From positions 1-29,947 of the IMG/VR virus record IMGVR_UViG_3300024520_000359: a stretch of 29,947 bases of DNA. One strand, written 5' to 3'. Under the pieces are notes generated by a model, which saw only the letters and a list, made by a program, of their open reading frames with translations, was not told where the DNA came from and made no database searches. This stretch comes from a virus. The translations under genes and the position numbers were made by a program. How positions within the stretch are numbered: the stretch's first letter is position 1; every line of letters begins with the position of its first letter. Below, piece after piece: positions 20,841 through 28,443 of the stretch.

Positions 20841-21948
20841 AGTTGATAAGCTAGAGGATTTGATAGGTAGACACCAGTTAAATTCTCACAGGTTCGGGAG
20901 CTATGTAAAGAACCGAATTAATAAATTACTAGAAAGGTCTGACGCTAGGTTAACGGCGCAGATCAGCGAATTGCTCGATGGTCTAACGGCTAAAGAGGTG
21001 GAGTTACTTGTTTCGGGTAACTACACAACAAAAAGACTTATTGCGCTAAGGGATAGCTTAAACGAGCTACAGGCGGCGATAAATACATCGGTTCTAAATG
21101 TTTTAGACTCGGACGGTAGAGACTACGCAGGATATGAAGTAAGGCGTGGGGCGCAAGTTGCGTATGCTTCGGGTGTTGACGACATAGGCACTAAGATTAG
21201 CACTTCTCAGGCTTATGCGGCGGCAATGGCTAGACCTATGCAGGGGCGTTTTATCCGTGATTATGTCCGTGATATTTCGGCAAATCATAAGAAAGAGATA
21301 AGGGCTGCGATTACTGAGGGTTATGTTTTAGGCGAGAATCTACAGACGATAATGTCTAGGATTAAAGGCACTACCGCAGCCAAACGCTCTGATGGTTTGC
21401 TGTATAAGCGTAACGGAATGATTGAACGGTTGATAGTTAGAAACTCGCTCACTCACATTTCAGCCGTTGCACAGATGGAAGCGTTCAAACAATTAGAAGT
21501 TGACGAGTATTACTTAAGCACTGTCTTTGATGGGCGCACCTCTAAGATTTGCGCGAGCTTGAACAGTAGCGGTGTCAAGTATTACAAGGTTGGCTCTGGT
21601 TTATTGCCTCCACTACATCCCGGCGGGTGTCGCACTATTGCGCTACCTAAGCCGATGGGTAAGAGCAGCATAGAAAAGCCCTTCATCGCTGACACACGGC
21701 CTCTGAGCAAGATTCCAAAGGCGGATAGGGCGGATGTAATAGGCAAGACTAAAGCGACAAGCTTTGAGGGCTTCTTAAAACGTCAAGACGCTGGCTTTCA
21801 GCGAGAGTGGCTAGGCGAGGCGCGGTATAAGCTCTGGAAGGAGGGGATACCACTAAGCGGCTTTGCAGACCCTAGAAAGGGGCTTGTGTATAACCTAGCT
21901 GAGTTAGAGGCTAAGAATAAAACGGCGTTCACGGCGGCGGGGCTTTAG
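20833..21948 (+). CDS. Mu F-like minor head protein
   Basis: A 371-aa protein of the Mu F / SPP1 gp7 group, injected or internal head proteins bound to the portal. The diagnostic region is in the C-terminal part: DGRTSKICASLNSSG, then GSGLLPPLHPGGCRTIALP (roughly residues 236-276). The N-terminal two thirds are helical. The start is GTG, overlapping the 45-aa gene. Family membership is secure; the exact task in the particle is not. Confidence 0.88.
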   Translation: MVEVDKLEDLIGRHQLNSHRFGSYVKNRINKLLERSDARLTAQISELLDGLTAKEVELLVSGNYTTKRLIALRDSLNELQAAINTSVLNVLDSDGRDYAGYEVRRGAQVAYASGVDDIGTKISTSQAYAAAMARPMQGRFIRDYVRDISANHKKEIRAAITEGYVLGENLQTIMSRIKGTTAAKRSDGLLYKRNGMIERLIVRNSLTHISAVAQMEAFKQLEVDEYYLSTVFDGRTSKICASLNSSGVKYYKVGSGLLPPLHPGGCRTIALPKPMGKSSIEKPFIADTRPLSKIPKADRADVIGKTKATSFEGFLKRQDAGFQREWLGEARYKLWKEGIPLSGFADPRKGLVYNLAELEAKNKTAFTAAGL

Positions 21949-21962
21949 TTTATACTGTCTTA

Positions 21963-22175
21963 ATGGGCGGATTGAAACTAATAGAAGGAGGCGACAAACC
22001 TCGCGTTAAGGACACGCAGGGGCGCGAGCGTATCCAATGCCCTGAATGCGGCAACAGAGCCTTCAATGAGGTTATATTAAATCCTAGCAGGGGTAAAAGC
22101 CTAGACTGGGATAAACGGACAGGGGTTAGGCGGCTGCAATGCGCCAATTCCAAATGTAAAAAGATCGTGACTTAA
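21963..22175 (+). CDS. Small zinc-ribbon protein
   Basis: A 70-aa basic protein with C26-x-x-C29 in CPECG and C60-x4-C65 in CANSKC, a four-cysteine set expected to bind zinc. The spacing of about 30 residues between knuckles fits a zinc ribbon. It lies between head and neck genes and ends just before a terminator. It probably binds nucleic acid or a protein partner. Function unknown. Confidence 0.75.
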   Translation: MGGLKLIEGGDKPRVKDTQGRERIQCPECGNRAFNEVILNPSRGKSLDWDKRTGVRRLQCANSKCKKIVT

Positions 22176-22198
22176 AAAGCGATTAAATGAAATTCAAG

Positions 22199-22222
22199 AG
22201 ACTGCTTCGGCGGTCTTTTTTT
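22199..22222 (+). terminator. Terminator with a TTCG loop
   Basis: AGACTGC-TTCG-GCGGTCT forms a 7-bp stem (one G-U) with a UUCG loop and a run of seven T. It lies inside the late operon between the zinc-ribbon gene and the connector gene, so it may divide head from neck and tail expression unless overridden. Confidence 0.88.
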
Positions 22223-22236
22223 ATGGGTGATAGAGA

Positions 22237-22704
22237 ATGGCTTTAGTAATCGAATTAGGCGCACCGACCACAGGGGCTAATACCTATGTAACGGTTGCGG
22301 AGTTTGACACCTATTTGACCGACAGGGGTTATACGGTAACGGCTGACAAAGAGCCTTTGCTTATCAAGACGTTTGATTTTATGCAGACGTTGGACTGGTT
22401 AGAGGATAACTCGTTTTATCGAAACTCTTTTGGGTGGTTCGACCCTCGCATTAAGTACGCATACACAATCTATCCGGCGCATAAGAACGGACAGTGTGAG
22501 ATAGCGTACAGAATGAGTTTAGGTGTTGACCCAGGCGCAGAGCCAGACCAATTAGTGAAGCGTGAGAAAGTTGACGTTTTAGAGACTGAATACTTTGGCG
22601 GTAACTCTAAAGGCTCGGCTATTAGTTTACTTCTATCAATGCCAATCGCTTACGGAATACTCAAAGATCATTTAGTAACTAGCCCTTATTTACAACGCGC
22701 ATGA
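22237..22704 (+). CDS. Head-tail connector/adaptor protein
   Basis: A 155-aa protein starting ELGAPTTGANTYVTVAEFDT, then YLTDRGY, the typical N-terminus of phage adaptor proteins (often annotated as DnaT-like). It has aromatic helices around residues 48-80. GGGTGA precedes ATG. It is the first of four connector genes (22237-23702) linked by 4-31 bp overlaps between the capsid and tail-tube genes. It probably docks under the portal. Confidence 0.75.
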   Translation: MALVIELGAPTTGANTYVTVAEFDTYLTDRGYTVTADKEPLLIKTFDFMQTLDWLEDNSFYRNSFGWFDPRIKYAYTIYPAHKNGQCEIAYRMSLGVDPGAEPDQLVKREKVDVLETEYFGGNSKGSAISLLLSMPIAYGILKDHLVTSPYLQRA

Positions 22705-23036
22705 ATGAGAGAGAGATAGCCTCTGCGACTAGACTAATTGCGGCAAAAGGTCGTGACATATCCCTAGTTTCTCTAACGCCTTCAGGCGATGCGTGGAATC
22801 CAACAAACAGCGAATCATCACAGACAGTTAAGGCGGTGCAAACTGGCTTTACTAATGCGGAAGTTTCAAGCGGTTTAGTTGAATTAACAGATGTTAAATA
22901 CTTAGTTGATGCGGTAGTAGAACCTACTACATCAATGCGGATAGTTGATGATTCTAAGACGTATTCGATTAAAGCAGTTATGGCGGTTAAGCCCGGTGAG
23001 AGTGTCATTTTATACAAGGTGATAGCAGGTGGCTAA
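22701..23036 (+). CDS. Head closure (stopper) protein
   Basis: A 111-aa beta-rich protein. FTNAEVSSGLVELTDVKYLV is followed by a strand-rich end typical of head-closure proteins, which gate DNA release at the neck. Its start overlaps the previous stop by ATGA and it overlaps the next gene. The call rests on order and secondary-structure pattern. Confidence 0.65.
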   Translation: MNEREIASATRLIAAKGRDISLVSLTPSGDAWNPTNSESSQTVKAVQTGFTNAEVSSGLVELTDVKYLVDAVVEPTTSMRIVDDSKTYSIKAVMAVKPGESVILYKVIAGG

Positions 23037-23322
23037 TTTAAACGCATTGATTAAAAAATATAAGGGTAAGCATTCGGCTATTCATAAGGGCGCTTGTCTT
23101 GAGCTAAACACTCGAATCACTGAGTCTACGCCAGTTGACACAGGCAGAGCGCGTCAATCGTGGTCTCCTCAAGGGTCACTAAGAATAGGCGAACCTTATC
23201 AATTCTCTAGCGGGTTGTCTTACATCAGGCCACTAGAGTACGGTCATTCACAGCAAGCGCCCACTGGAATGTTGAGAATAAATATTCGTAATTGGGGCGA
23301 CATTGTGCGGGGTCAGGTATGA
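23029..23322 (+). CDS. HK97 gp10-like neck/tail-completion protein
   Basis: A 97-aa protein with a GTG start. The block TPVDTGRARQSW (about 35-46) followed by YIRPLEYGHSQQAPTGMLR is the well-known signature of the HK97 gp10 group, which joins head and tail. It overlaps the preceding gene by 8 bp and the next by 4 bp (ATGA). Confidence 0.85.
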   Translation: MANLNALIKKYKGKHSAIHKGACLELNTRITESTPVDTGRARQSWSPQGSLRIGEPYQFSSGLSYIRPLEYGHSQQAPTGMLRINIRNWGDIVRGQV

Positions 23323-23702
23323 GCTTTGTTGCGGCGAATGATGCGTTAAATACCGCAATAGCGGCGCTTGGTTATCCAGTGGCGTGGCCTAACGTGGTTT
23401 TCAATCCTACCGTTAACCATCTGCGCGTTAATGTCTTAGGGTCGCGTTCAGAGCTTCACACATTCGGACTAGATCGAATCCCTGCAACGCTACAAATTGA
23501 TTGTGTAGTTAAAGAGGGCGATGGAGCTAATGTGGCGGCGGCAATGGCTGACGTAATACAGGCGGCGTTTAGTCGCGGCGATACGTTCACAGAGGCGGGT
23601 ACTACGGTTCGAGTAGATAGAGAGCCTTATACAAGCACAGGGATAATTTCAAACGGCTGGTACTCGTTACCAGTTTCAATACCTATTGAGAGGTACAAAT
23701 GA
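23319..23702 (+). CDS. Tail terminator protein
   Basis: I start at the ATG at 23319, which overlaps the previous stop as ATGA and has CAGG upstream, rather than at an earlier in-frame codon at 23292. The 127-aa product (for example WPNVVFNPTVNHLRVNVLGS, then RIPATLQIDCVV and a final PVSIPIERY) has the alternating strands of phage tail terminators, which cap the tube at the head side. Order between the gp10-like and tube genes agrees. Confidence 0.75.
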   Translation: MSFVAANDALNTAIAALGYPVAWPNVVFNPTVNHLRVNVLGSRSELHTFGLDRIPATLQIDCVVKEGDGANVAAAMADVIQAAFSRGDTFTEAGTTVRVDREPYTSTGIISNGWYSLPVSIPIERYK

Positions 23703-23890
23703 GCAACAAAGTAAAGATTTATAAGGGCGATTTAGTAAACGCTATTTATCCGTGTGAGCTAGATGGTTATAAAAAGAACGGATGGAGTGACAAACCTGTC
23801 GCGCCAGAAGTAAAGCAAGACGCAGAGGTCGGCGACCCGGCAGAAGCGAAACACATTAAACCAGAAACAAAATTTAAACGAGGCAAATAA
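23699..23890 (+). CDS. 63-aa basic protein before the tail tube gene
   Basis: A small soluble protein, coupled at both ends (ATGA upstream, overlap with the tube gene downstream). The N-terminal part KIYKGDLVNAIYPCELDGYK, then KNGW, resembles short phage proteins with a C-terminal basic tail (KPETKFKRGK). Similar layout to the 45-aa gene at 20703. Function unknown. Confidence 0.6.
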   Translation: MSNKVKIYKGDLVNAIYPCELDGYKKNGWSDKPVAPEVKQDAEVGDPAEAKHIKPETKFKRGK

Positions 23891-24348
23891 TGGCTACTAA
23901 TATTTTATCGGGCGCAATCTTTAGCGTAAGTGCTGGCACACCAGCAACACAAGACGAAGCGGGTTATGAGGCTTTGACTTTCACGGCCCTAACATCGGCT
24001 GAAATTATGGATTTTTCAGGGTGGGATGATTCATGGGAGACTCGCACTGATGATTCTTATTCTACATCACCTGTGGGCTCTAAGAAGATTCGTAAGGCTT
24101 TCGGTGATGTTACTTTAACGCTGAAATACGACAAAACAAACACGGCTTTCTACGGAATTATAAACACAGCTTACGATTCGCAAACTGATTTGTTAGCGTG
24201 TAAGTTCTTGTCGTCTAACGCTGTGGACAATATCTTTTTTCAAGCTACGGTTATCAAGGCGAACATTAAGGGCGGTTCTGGTTCTGATGAAGAAACTTTC
24301 GAGCTAGTTCTAGCGCCACAAACTGAAACTGTTGCAGGAACTGAGTAA
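23890..24348 (+). CDS. Major tail tube protein
   Basis: A 152-aa beta-rich protein that would stack as hexamers to form the tail tube. Segments FSGWDDSWETRTDDSYSTSP and KAFGDVTLTLKYDKTN (about 40-80) match the typical tube-subunit pattern, followed by FELVLAPQTETV. Its place before the frameshifted chaperones and tape measure is diagnostic. It overlaps the next gene by one base (TAATG). Confidence 0.85.
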   Translation: MATNILSGAIFSVSAGTPATQDEAGYEALTFTALTSAEIMDFSGWDDSWETRTDDSYSTSPVGSKKIRKAFGDVTLTLKYDKTNTAFYGIINTAYDSQTDLLACKFLSSNAVDNIFFQATVIKANIKGGSGSDEETFELVLAPQTETVAGTE

Positions 24349-24776
24349 TGGCTGACTTAAGTAACTTAAAAGTTATTGAAGAGTCGCAAGCTTTAGAGCT
24401 TCTTGATCCATATACGGATGAGAAGCTTCTAAACGATGAAGGAAAGCCGATGGTCATTTATTTATTCGGTGGCGAAACAAAGCTTTCTAAGTCGGTAGAG
24501 CTTGAACTATCTCGCGGCGACAAGGCGGGTAAGAAAATCAGTGATGTGGAAATGGAGCGCAGACTCTATAAAAAGCTTGCTCGATTAACTGACCGCTTTG
24601 ATGGTGTGCAGATGAACGGCGAAATGCTGGTTAATGATTTTGACACAGCGTTTAACCTTTACAAAGACTACCCATTTCTAGCGGTTCAAGCGGCCCAATT
24701 CATATCTGACCGTACCCATTTTTTGGGAAACTCGCAAAAGACCTCGCAAGCTATCTCGCAGTTAGCATCTGGCTAG
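24348..24776 (+). CDS. Tail assembly chaperone, short form (gpG-like)
   Basis: A 142-aa helical protein made by normal decoding. It should bind the tape measure protein during tail building. The slippery heptamer GGGAAAC lies in the last 16 codons at 24725-24731. Ribosomes that do not slip end at 24776 after NSQKTSQAISQLASG. Order between tube and tape measure genes is that of lambda gpG. Confidence 0.85.
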   Translation: MADLSNLKVIEESQALELLDPYTDEKLLNDEGKPMVIYLFGGETKLSKSVELELSRGDKAGKKISDVEMERRLYKKLARLTDRFDGVQMNGEMLVNDFDTAFNLYKDYPFLAVQAAQFISDRTHFLGNSQKTSQAISQLASG

Positions 24777-25126
24777 CGGCAATCCCTGAGGGGGGTAATG
24801 AGCCAAGAAGTTCAAAGTATAAATTAGATACGCCTGATGTTTCAGAGGGTGAGTATTTATTGAAAGCCTTAAACGAAATTGGCTTGTTTACCTCTAGCGG
24901 TGGGCAGTTTGTAGGTCATACGTTCCAAGAATTGAGGGCGTATCAAGAGGCTATGGGTATCGCCTTCGATCCCTGGGAGTCCAACACTTTAACTATGTTG
25001 TCGCGCACTGCGGCTCACTGGACAAATGTGTCCAGACGAAAAGACGCACCAAATCCGCTAGGCAACACAGCCGAGGAAATGGAAGCGAAAATCAAACGTA
25101 TAGATGATCTGATATTTAAAAAATGA
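24348..25126 (+). CDS. Tail assembly chaperone, frameshifted long form (gpGT-like)
   Basis: A -1 shift at GGGAAAC (24725-24731) joins the first 128 codons to the overlapping frame, which is open from there to the TGA at 25124-25126, giving a product of about 259 aa. The second part has no good start of its own: the region 24777-24859 has only a TTG at 24860. Its N-terminal residues after the slip read LAKDLASYLAVSIWLAAIPE. The stop overlaps the tape measure start (ATGA). The arrangement mirrors lambda G/GT, where a few per cent of ribosomes shift. Confidence 0.85.
24725..24731 (+). promoter_or_regulatory. -1 programmed frameshift site
   Basis: The heptamer is in the required phase, G GGA AAC, so both tRNAs can re-pair on GGG AAA after a one-base backward slip. 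A run of six T immediately precedes it. This is a classical XXXYYYZ slippery site, close to lambda's GGGAAAG. A downstream stimulatory structure is not obvious. Confidence 0.88.
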
Positions 25127-28100
25127 GCGACATTGCACAACTTGGTTATAGGGTAGACACTAGCGGTCTAGTCAAAGGTGAAAAAGCCCTAAACCGTATG
25201 GGTGCGGCTGGCGATAAGGCAGAAAAAGGCTCGAAGCGACTCTATGCTAGTTTCTCAAAGTTAGCTGTACCTGTAGCTGCGCTTAGTGCGGCCATTGGTG
25301 GCGCAATACTACCATTCGCTAAGTATCAAACTGCGTTAGCTGAAGTTAATACACTTCTAGGCGCAGATCAGAATATCAATGATTATTCTAAATCTATCCG
25401 TGAATTATCCAAGCAATTCGGCACTGATCAGAGCGCACAGGCTAAGGCTTTTTACAATGTAATCTCGGCGGGTGCGTCTAGCGCGGCTGAGGCGACCAGC
25501 ATAATGGCTTCGGCTAATAAGCTGGCGTTAGGCGGCGTGACTGACATTGCAACGGCCTCGGATGGTTTAACTAGCGTATTGAATGCGTACAGCTTAGACG
25601 CATCCGAGGCTGGCAAGGTTTCGGACATTCTTTTCGCCACAATGAAAAGCGGCAAGACTACCGTAGGCGAATTGTCTGGATCACTTGGTAAAGTTGCCCC
25701 CATAGCCTCACAGGTGGGCGTAGGGCTAGACGAATTAAACGCTGCAATAGCGACCATTACTAAGGGCGGTGTCTCGACTGTAGAGGCTGTCACTCAAGTA
25801 AAGGCGGCGCTATCAAATGTATTAAAACCCTCCAAAGAAGCGGCAGACCTAGCCGCAGATTTAGGCATTAACTTTTCAGTAGCCGGACTAAAGGCGCAAG
25901 GCTTCTCAGGCTTCATTCAAGAGGTAGCAACCAAGACAGGCGGAAGCGAGGAGCAGCTAGCCAAGCTATTCGGGAGTATTGAGGCTGTCCAGGCGATCAT
26001 GCCTCTAGCGGGTGCTAAAGCTGGCGACTTTGCCAACATCCTAGATCTAGTTAAAAACAGCGCGGGGTCTACCGATGAAGCTGTCGCTATTATGTCTGAC
26101 ACCCTCACGGTTAAGTTCAACAAAGCAATGGCAAGCCTTAAAGATATGGCTTTGACTATTGGCGATGCGCTTAGCCCTGCAATAACCTTCCTTGTCGATT
26201 CCTTTCAATTTCTTTTAGATGTTCTATCCCCTGTTGTCACCGTTCTAGGTACAGCACTCAAGGGCATTCAACTCTTAGCCGTTGGCGCGTTTGACCTTTC
26301 TGTTGCTTTTGCTGACAGCCTTATTGGTTCAGTTGTTGGCTTCTTTGACGTTCTAACTAATAACGCAGTTTCTGACGCTATTGGATGGTTTAAAGACTTA
26401 GCGGGGGTTGTAGGCAACGAATTAAGTTTCGCCTTTAATAACTCTAGGCTGGTTGGCATCGCAATGGTTCGCGGTGTGCTTGTCTCTATCGAAAAACTAA
26501 AGTATGGCTTTGGCGTATCTGCGGCATTTATAAAAATGTCCTTTGTTAAATCAATTGACGTTATTCGCAAGCACTTCGCGGGTCTTTTCGAGTCAATAGC
26601 TAAAGGGCTGAGGTTCGCTGGCTTTGATGATATGGCTGACGGTCTTGATGGCGTTATAAAGAACATCAAGGGCGCTCAAACGGCTACCCAAACTTACAAC
26701 GCAAAAATCAAGGCATTAAAAGCCACTAAAGACAATGCGATAAAATCAATCATCACTATTACTGATGAAATGGCAGAGTTTGAGATTGCAACCAAGCAAA
26801 CAACAAAAGCTACAGTTGAGCAGGGGGAGTCTTCAGACGACACGATTGTATCGCAGCTTAAATTAGTAGAAGCAACCAAGCTCACATGGGAAGAGTACAA
26901 AAAGAGCAAGGGCGTTATTGATGGGGTTATTGAAAAAAACGATGACCTAGTTAAAAGCAACAACATCGTTTCTGACGCATGGGAAGATGCAAACCGTAAG
27001 ATTTTCGACTCGATGCAAACCTTCTTTCGTGATGGTTTGGATGGATGGGATAACTTCGGCGATTCGGTCAAAGACATAGTTAAGGACATGATCGCGTCTA
27101 TTCTCGCGCAGATCACGCAATTATTAGTGTCTAACGCTTTCAAAAAAATGATTAGTTTTCTGACAGGAGGCAACAAGTTTGGAGGCACTGGTTTATTCGA
27201 TGGCATAGGCGAGCTATTTGGCGGCAAGTCTGGCGGCGGTGGCTCAGGTGGTGGCGGTTTAGGTTCAATCACAAGTCTTGCAGGCGGCATTAAGTCAGCC
27301 ACTAGCGCAATCGGCGGATGGTTAGGGATGGGTAGCGCGGCAGTCGGCGCGGTAAATGTTGCGGGTTCTGCGGCGGTGGCTTCGTCTATGGCGGCATCGG
27401 CAAGCATGGCGGCATCAATGACAAGCTTGGGGGCTGGAGCGGCGGGTGCTGGCTCTGCTGGAACGGTTGCTTTCGGCGGTCATTTGGGCGGTGGAGGGAT
27501 AAGTTCGGCTATTGGTGCGATTCCTGGTTGGGGATGGGCGGCATTAGCGGCGGCTGCTGTGTTGGCTATTGGAAGCGGCGCAAGAACACCACAAGAGCTA
27601 GGCGAAGATCAGCTTCAGGCGGTTGATGACGCGACTAAGGCGGGGCGCAATACTCAGGTGCAACTAGGATCGGTTGGCGGTGTAGCTACCAGCTTTCTAG
27701 GCGGCTTTGATGAAAACTCTACATTTTTTGGTGTCGATTTACTCAAAGACGAATTACAAAAAGTTGGTGACGTTCTAAAGAATAAGTTTGGTTTTGACCA
27801 AGCTCTAGCACTTAAGGATGGAGTCATTAGATTGGAAGATTTCAGCCGTGAATTTAGCGAAAACAACGAGGAGATAGTCGCAGAGGTTCAAGCCTCTATC
27901 CTTATCGCTAAACACGCCTTTGATGATGCTGAGTTAGCTAAGGTTAAATCTTTGGGTAAGTCTGTTGTCGCAATGGATCGGCTCTATGATCAATCTGCGG
28001 ATAGCGGTAAATCTGCGGCTGACAGGCTTAAAGAGGCGTACATGGGCGCGTTTGGTGCGTCTGAGGATGCGGCTACAACTGCCCTAGCTAATATGGGGCT

Positions 28101-28443
28101 AGAGACTGAGCGACTTGCTCAAATATTCGACTCATCAAGCAACGAGATACTAGCCACATTAACAGGCGTGGCTACTGATGGCTTAGGGCTATTCGGTCAA
28201 AGTATCTCTGAGATGGGCGATCAAGCACAAACAACGCTAACTTCAATCGAAGATAGGATTAACGGCGTATCTGTAGCGGCTCAGAATAGCGCGGGTCAGG
28301 TTGTTAATGCCTACGATGGGGCTTATGACAGAGTGCAAGGATTAGATGACGCTTTCTCAAGAAGGCTACTCCAAAAATTAGACCAGATCACGGATAACTC
28401 TAGTGTTACTCGTGGTAACAGCCAGCCACTAGCGGGTATTTAG
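25123..28443 (+). CDS. Tail tape measure protein
   Basis: A 1106-aa protein that sets tail length and probably helps DNA pass the membrane. The N-terminal 340 residues hold the TP901-type core (for example EVNTLLGADQNINDYSKSI and VGELSGSLGKVAPIASQVGV). Hydrophobic segments lie around 360-420 and 790-822. A Gly/Ala/Ser-rich stretch (about 700-790) and a helical C-terminus complete it. At roughly 1.5 angstrom per residue, helix packing would give a tail of about 160 nm, a family rule of thumb rather than a measurement. It overlaps the chaperone stop. Confidence 0.92.
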   Translation: MSDIAQLGYRVDTSGLVKGEKALNRMGAAGDKAEKGSKRLYASFSKLAVPVAALSAAIGGAILPFAKYQTALAEVNTLLGADQNINDYSKSIRELSKQFGTDQSAQAKAFYNVISAGASSAAEATSIMASANKLALGGVTDIATASDGLTSVLNAYSLDASEAGKVSDILFATMKSGKTTVGELSGSLGKVAPIASQVGVGLDELNAAIATITKGGVSTVEAVTQVKAALSNVLKPSKEAADLAADLGINFSVAGLKAQGFSGFIQEVATKTGGSEEQLAKLFGSIEAVQAIMPLAGAKAGDFANILDLVKNSAGSTDEAVAIMSDTLTVKFNKAMASLKDMALTIGDALSPAITFLVDSFQFLLDVLSPVVTVLGTALKGIQLLAVGAFDLSVAFADSLIGSVVGFFDVLTNNAVSDAIGWFKDLAGVVGNELSFAFNNSRLVGIAMVRGVLVSIEKLKYGFGVSAAFIKMSFVKSIDVIRKHFAGLFESIAKGLRFAGFDDMADGLDGVIKNIKGAQTATQTYNAKIKALKATKDNAIKSIITITDEMAEFEIATKQTTKATVEQGESSDDTIVSQLKLVEATKLTWEEYKKSKGVIDGVIEKNDDLVKSNNIVSDAWEDANRKIFDSMQTFFRDGLDGWDNFGDSVKDIVKDMIASILAQITQLLVSNAFKKMISFLTGGNKFGGTGLFDGIGELFGGKSGGGGSGGGGLGSITSLAGGIKSATSAIGGWLGMGSAAVGAVNVAGSAAVASSMAASASMAASMTSLGAGAAGAGSAGTVAFGGHLGGGGISSAIGAIPGWGWAALAAAAVLAIGSGARTPQELGEDQLQAVDDATKAGRNTQVQLGSVGGVATSFLGGFDENSTFFGVDLLKDELQKVGDVLKNKFGFDQALALKDGVIRLEDFSREFSENNEEIVAEVQASILIAKHAFDDAELAKVKSLGKSVVAMDRLYDQSADSGKSAADRLKEAYMGAFGASEDAATTALANMGLETERLAQIFDSSSNEILATLTGVATDGLGLFGQSISEMGDQAQTTLTSIEDRINGVSVAAQNSAGQVVNAYDGAYDRVQGLDDAFSRRLLQKLDQITDNSSVTRGNSQPLAGI

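Noticed and set aside
26694-27407. 237-aa open frame on the minus strand inside the tape measure gene
   Set aside because: It is the antisense shadow of a long, well-supported gene, is rich in low-complexity Pro/Ser/Ala, and has no ribosome site or family resemblance.
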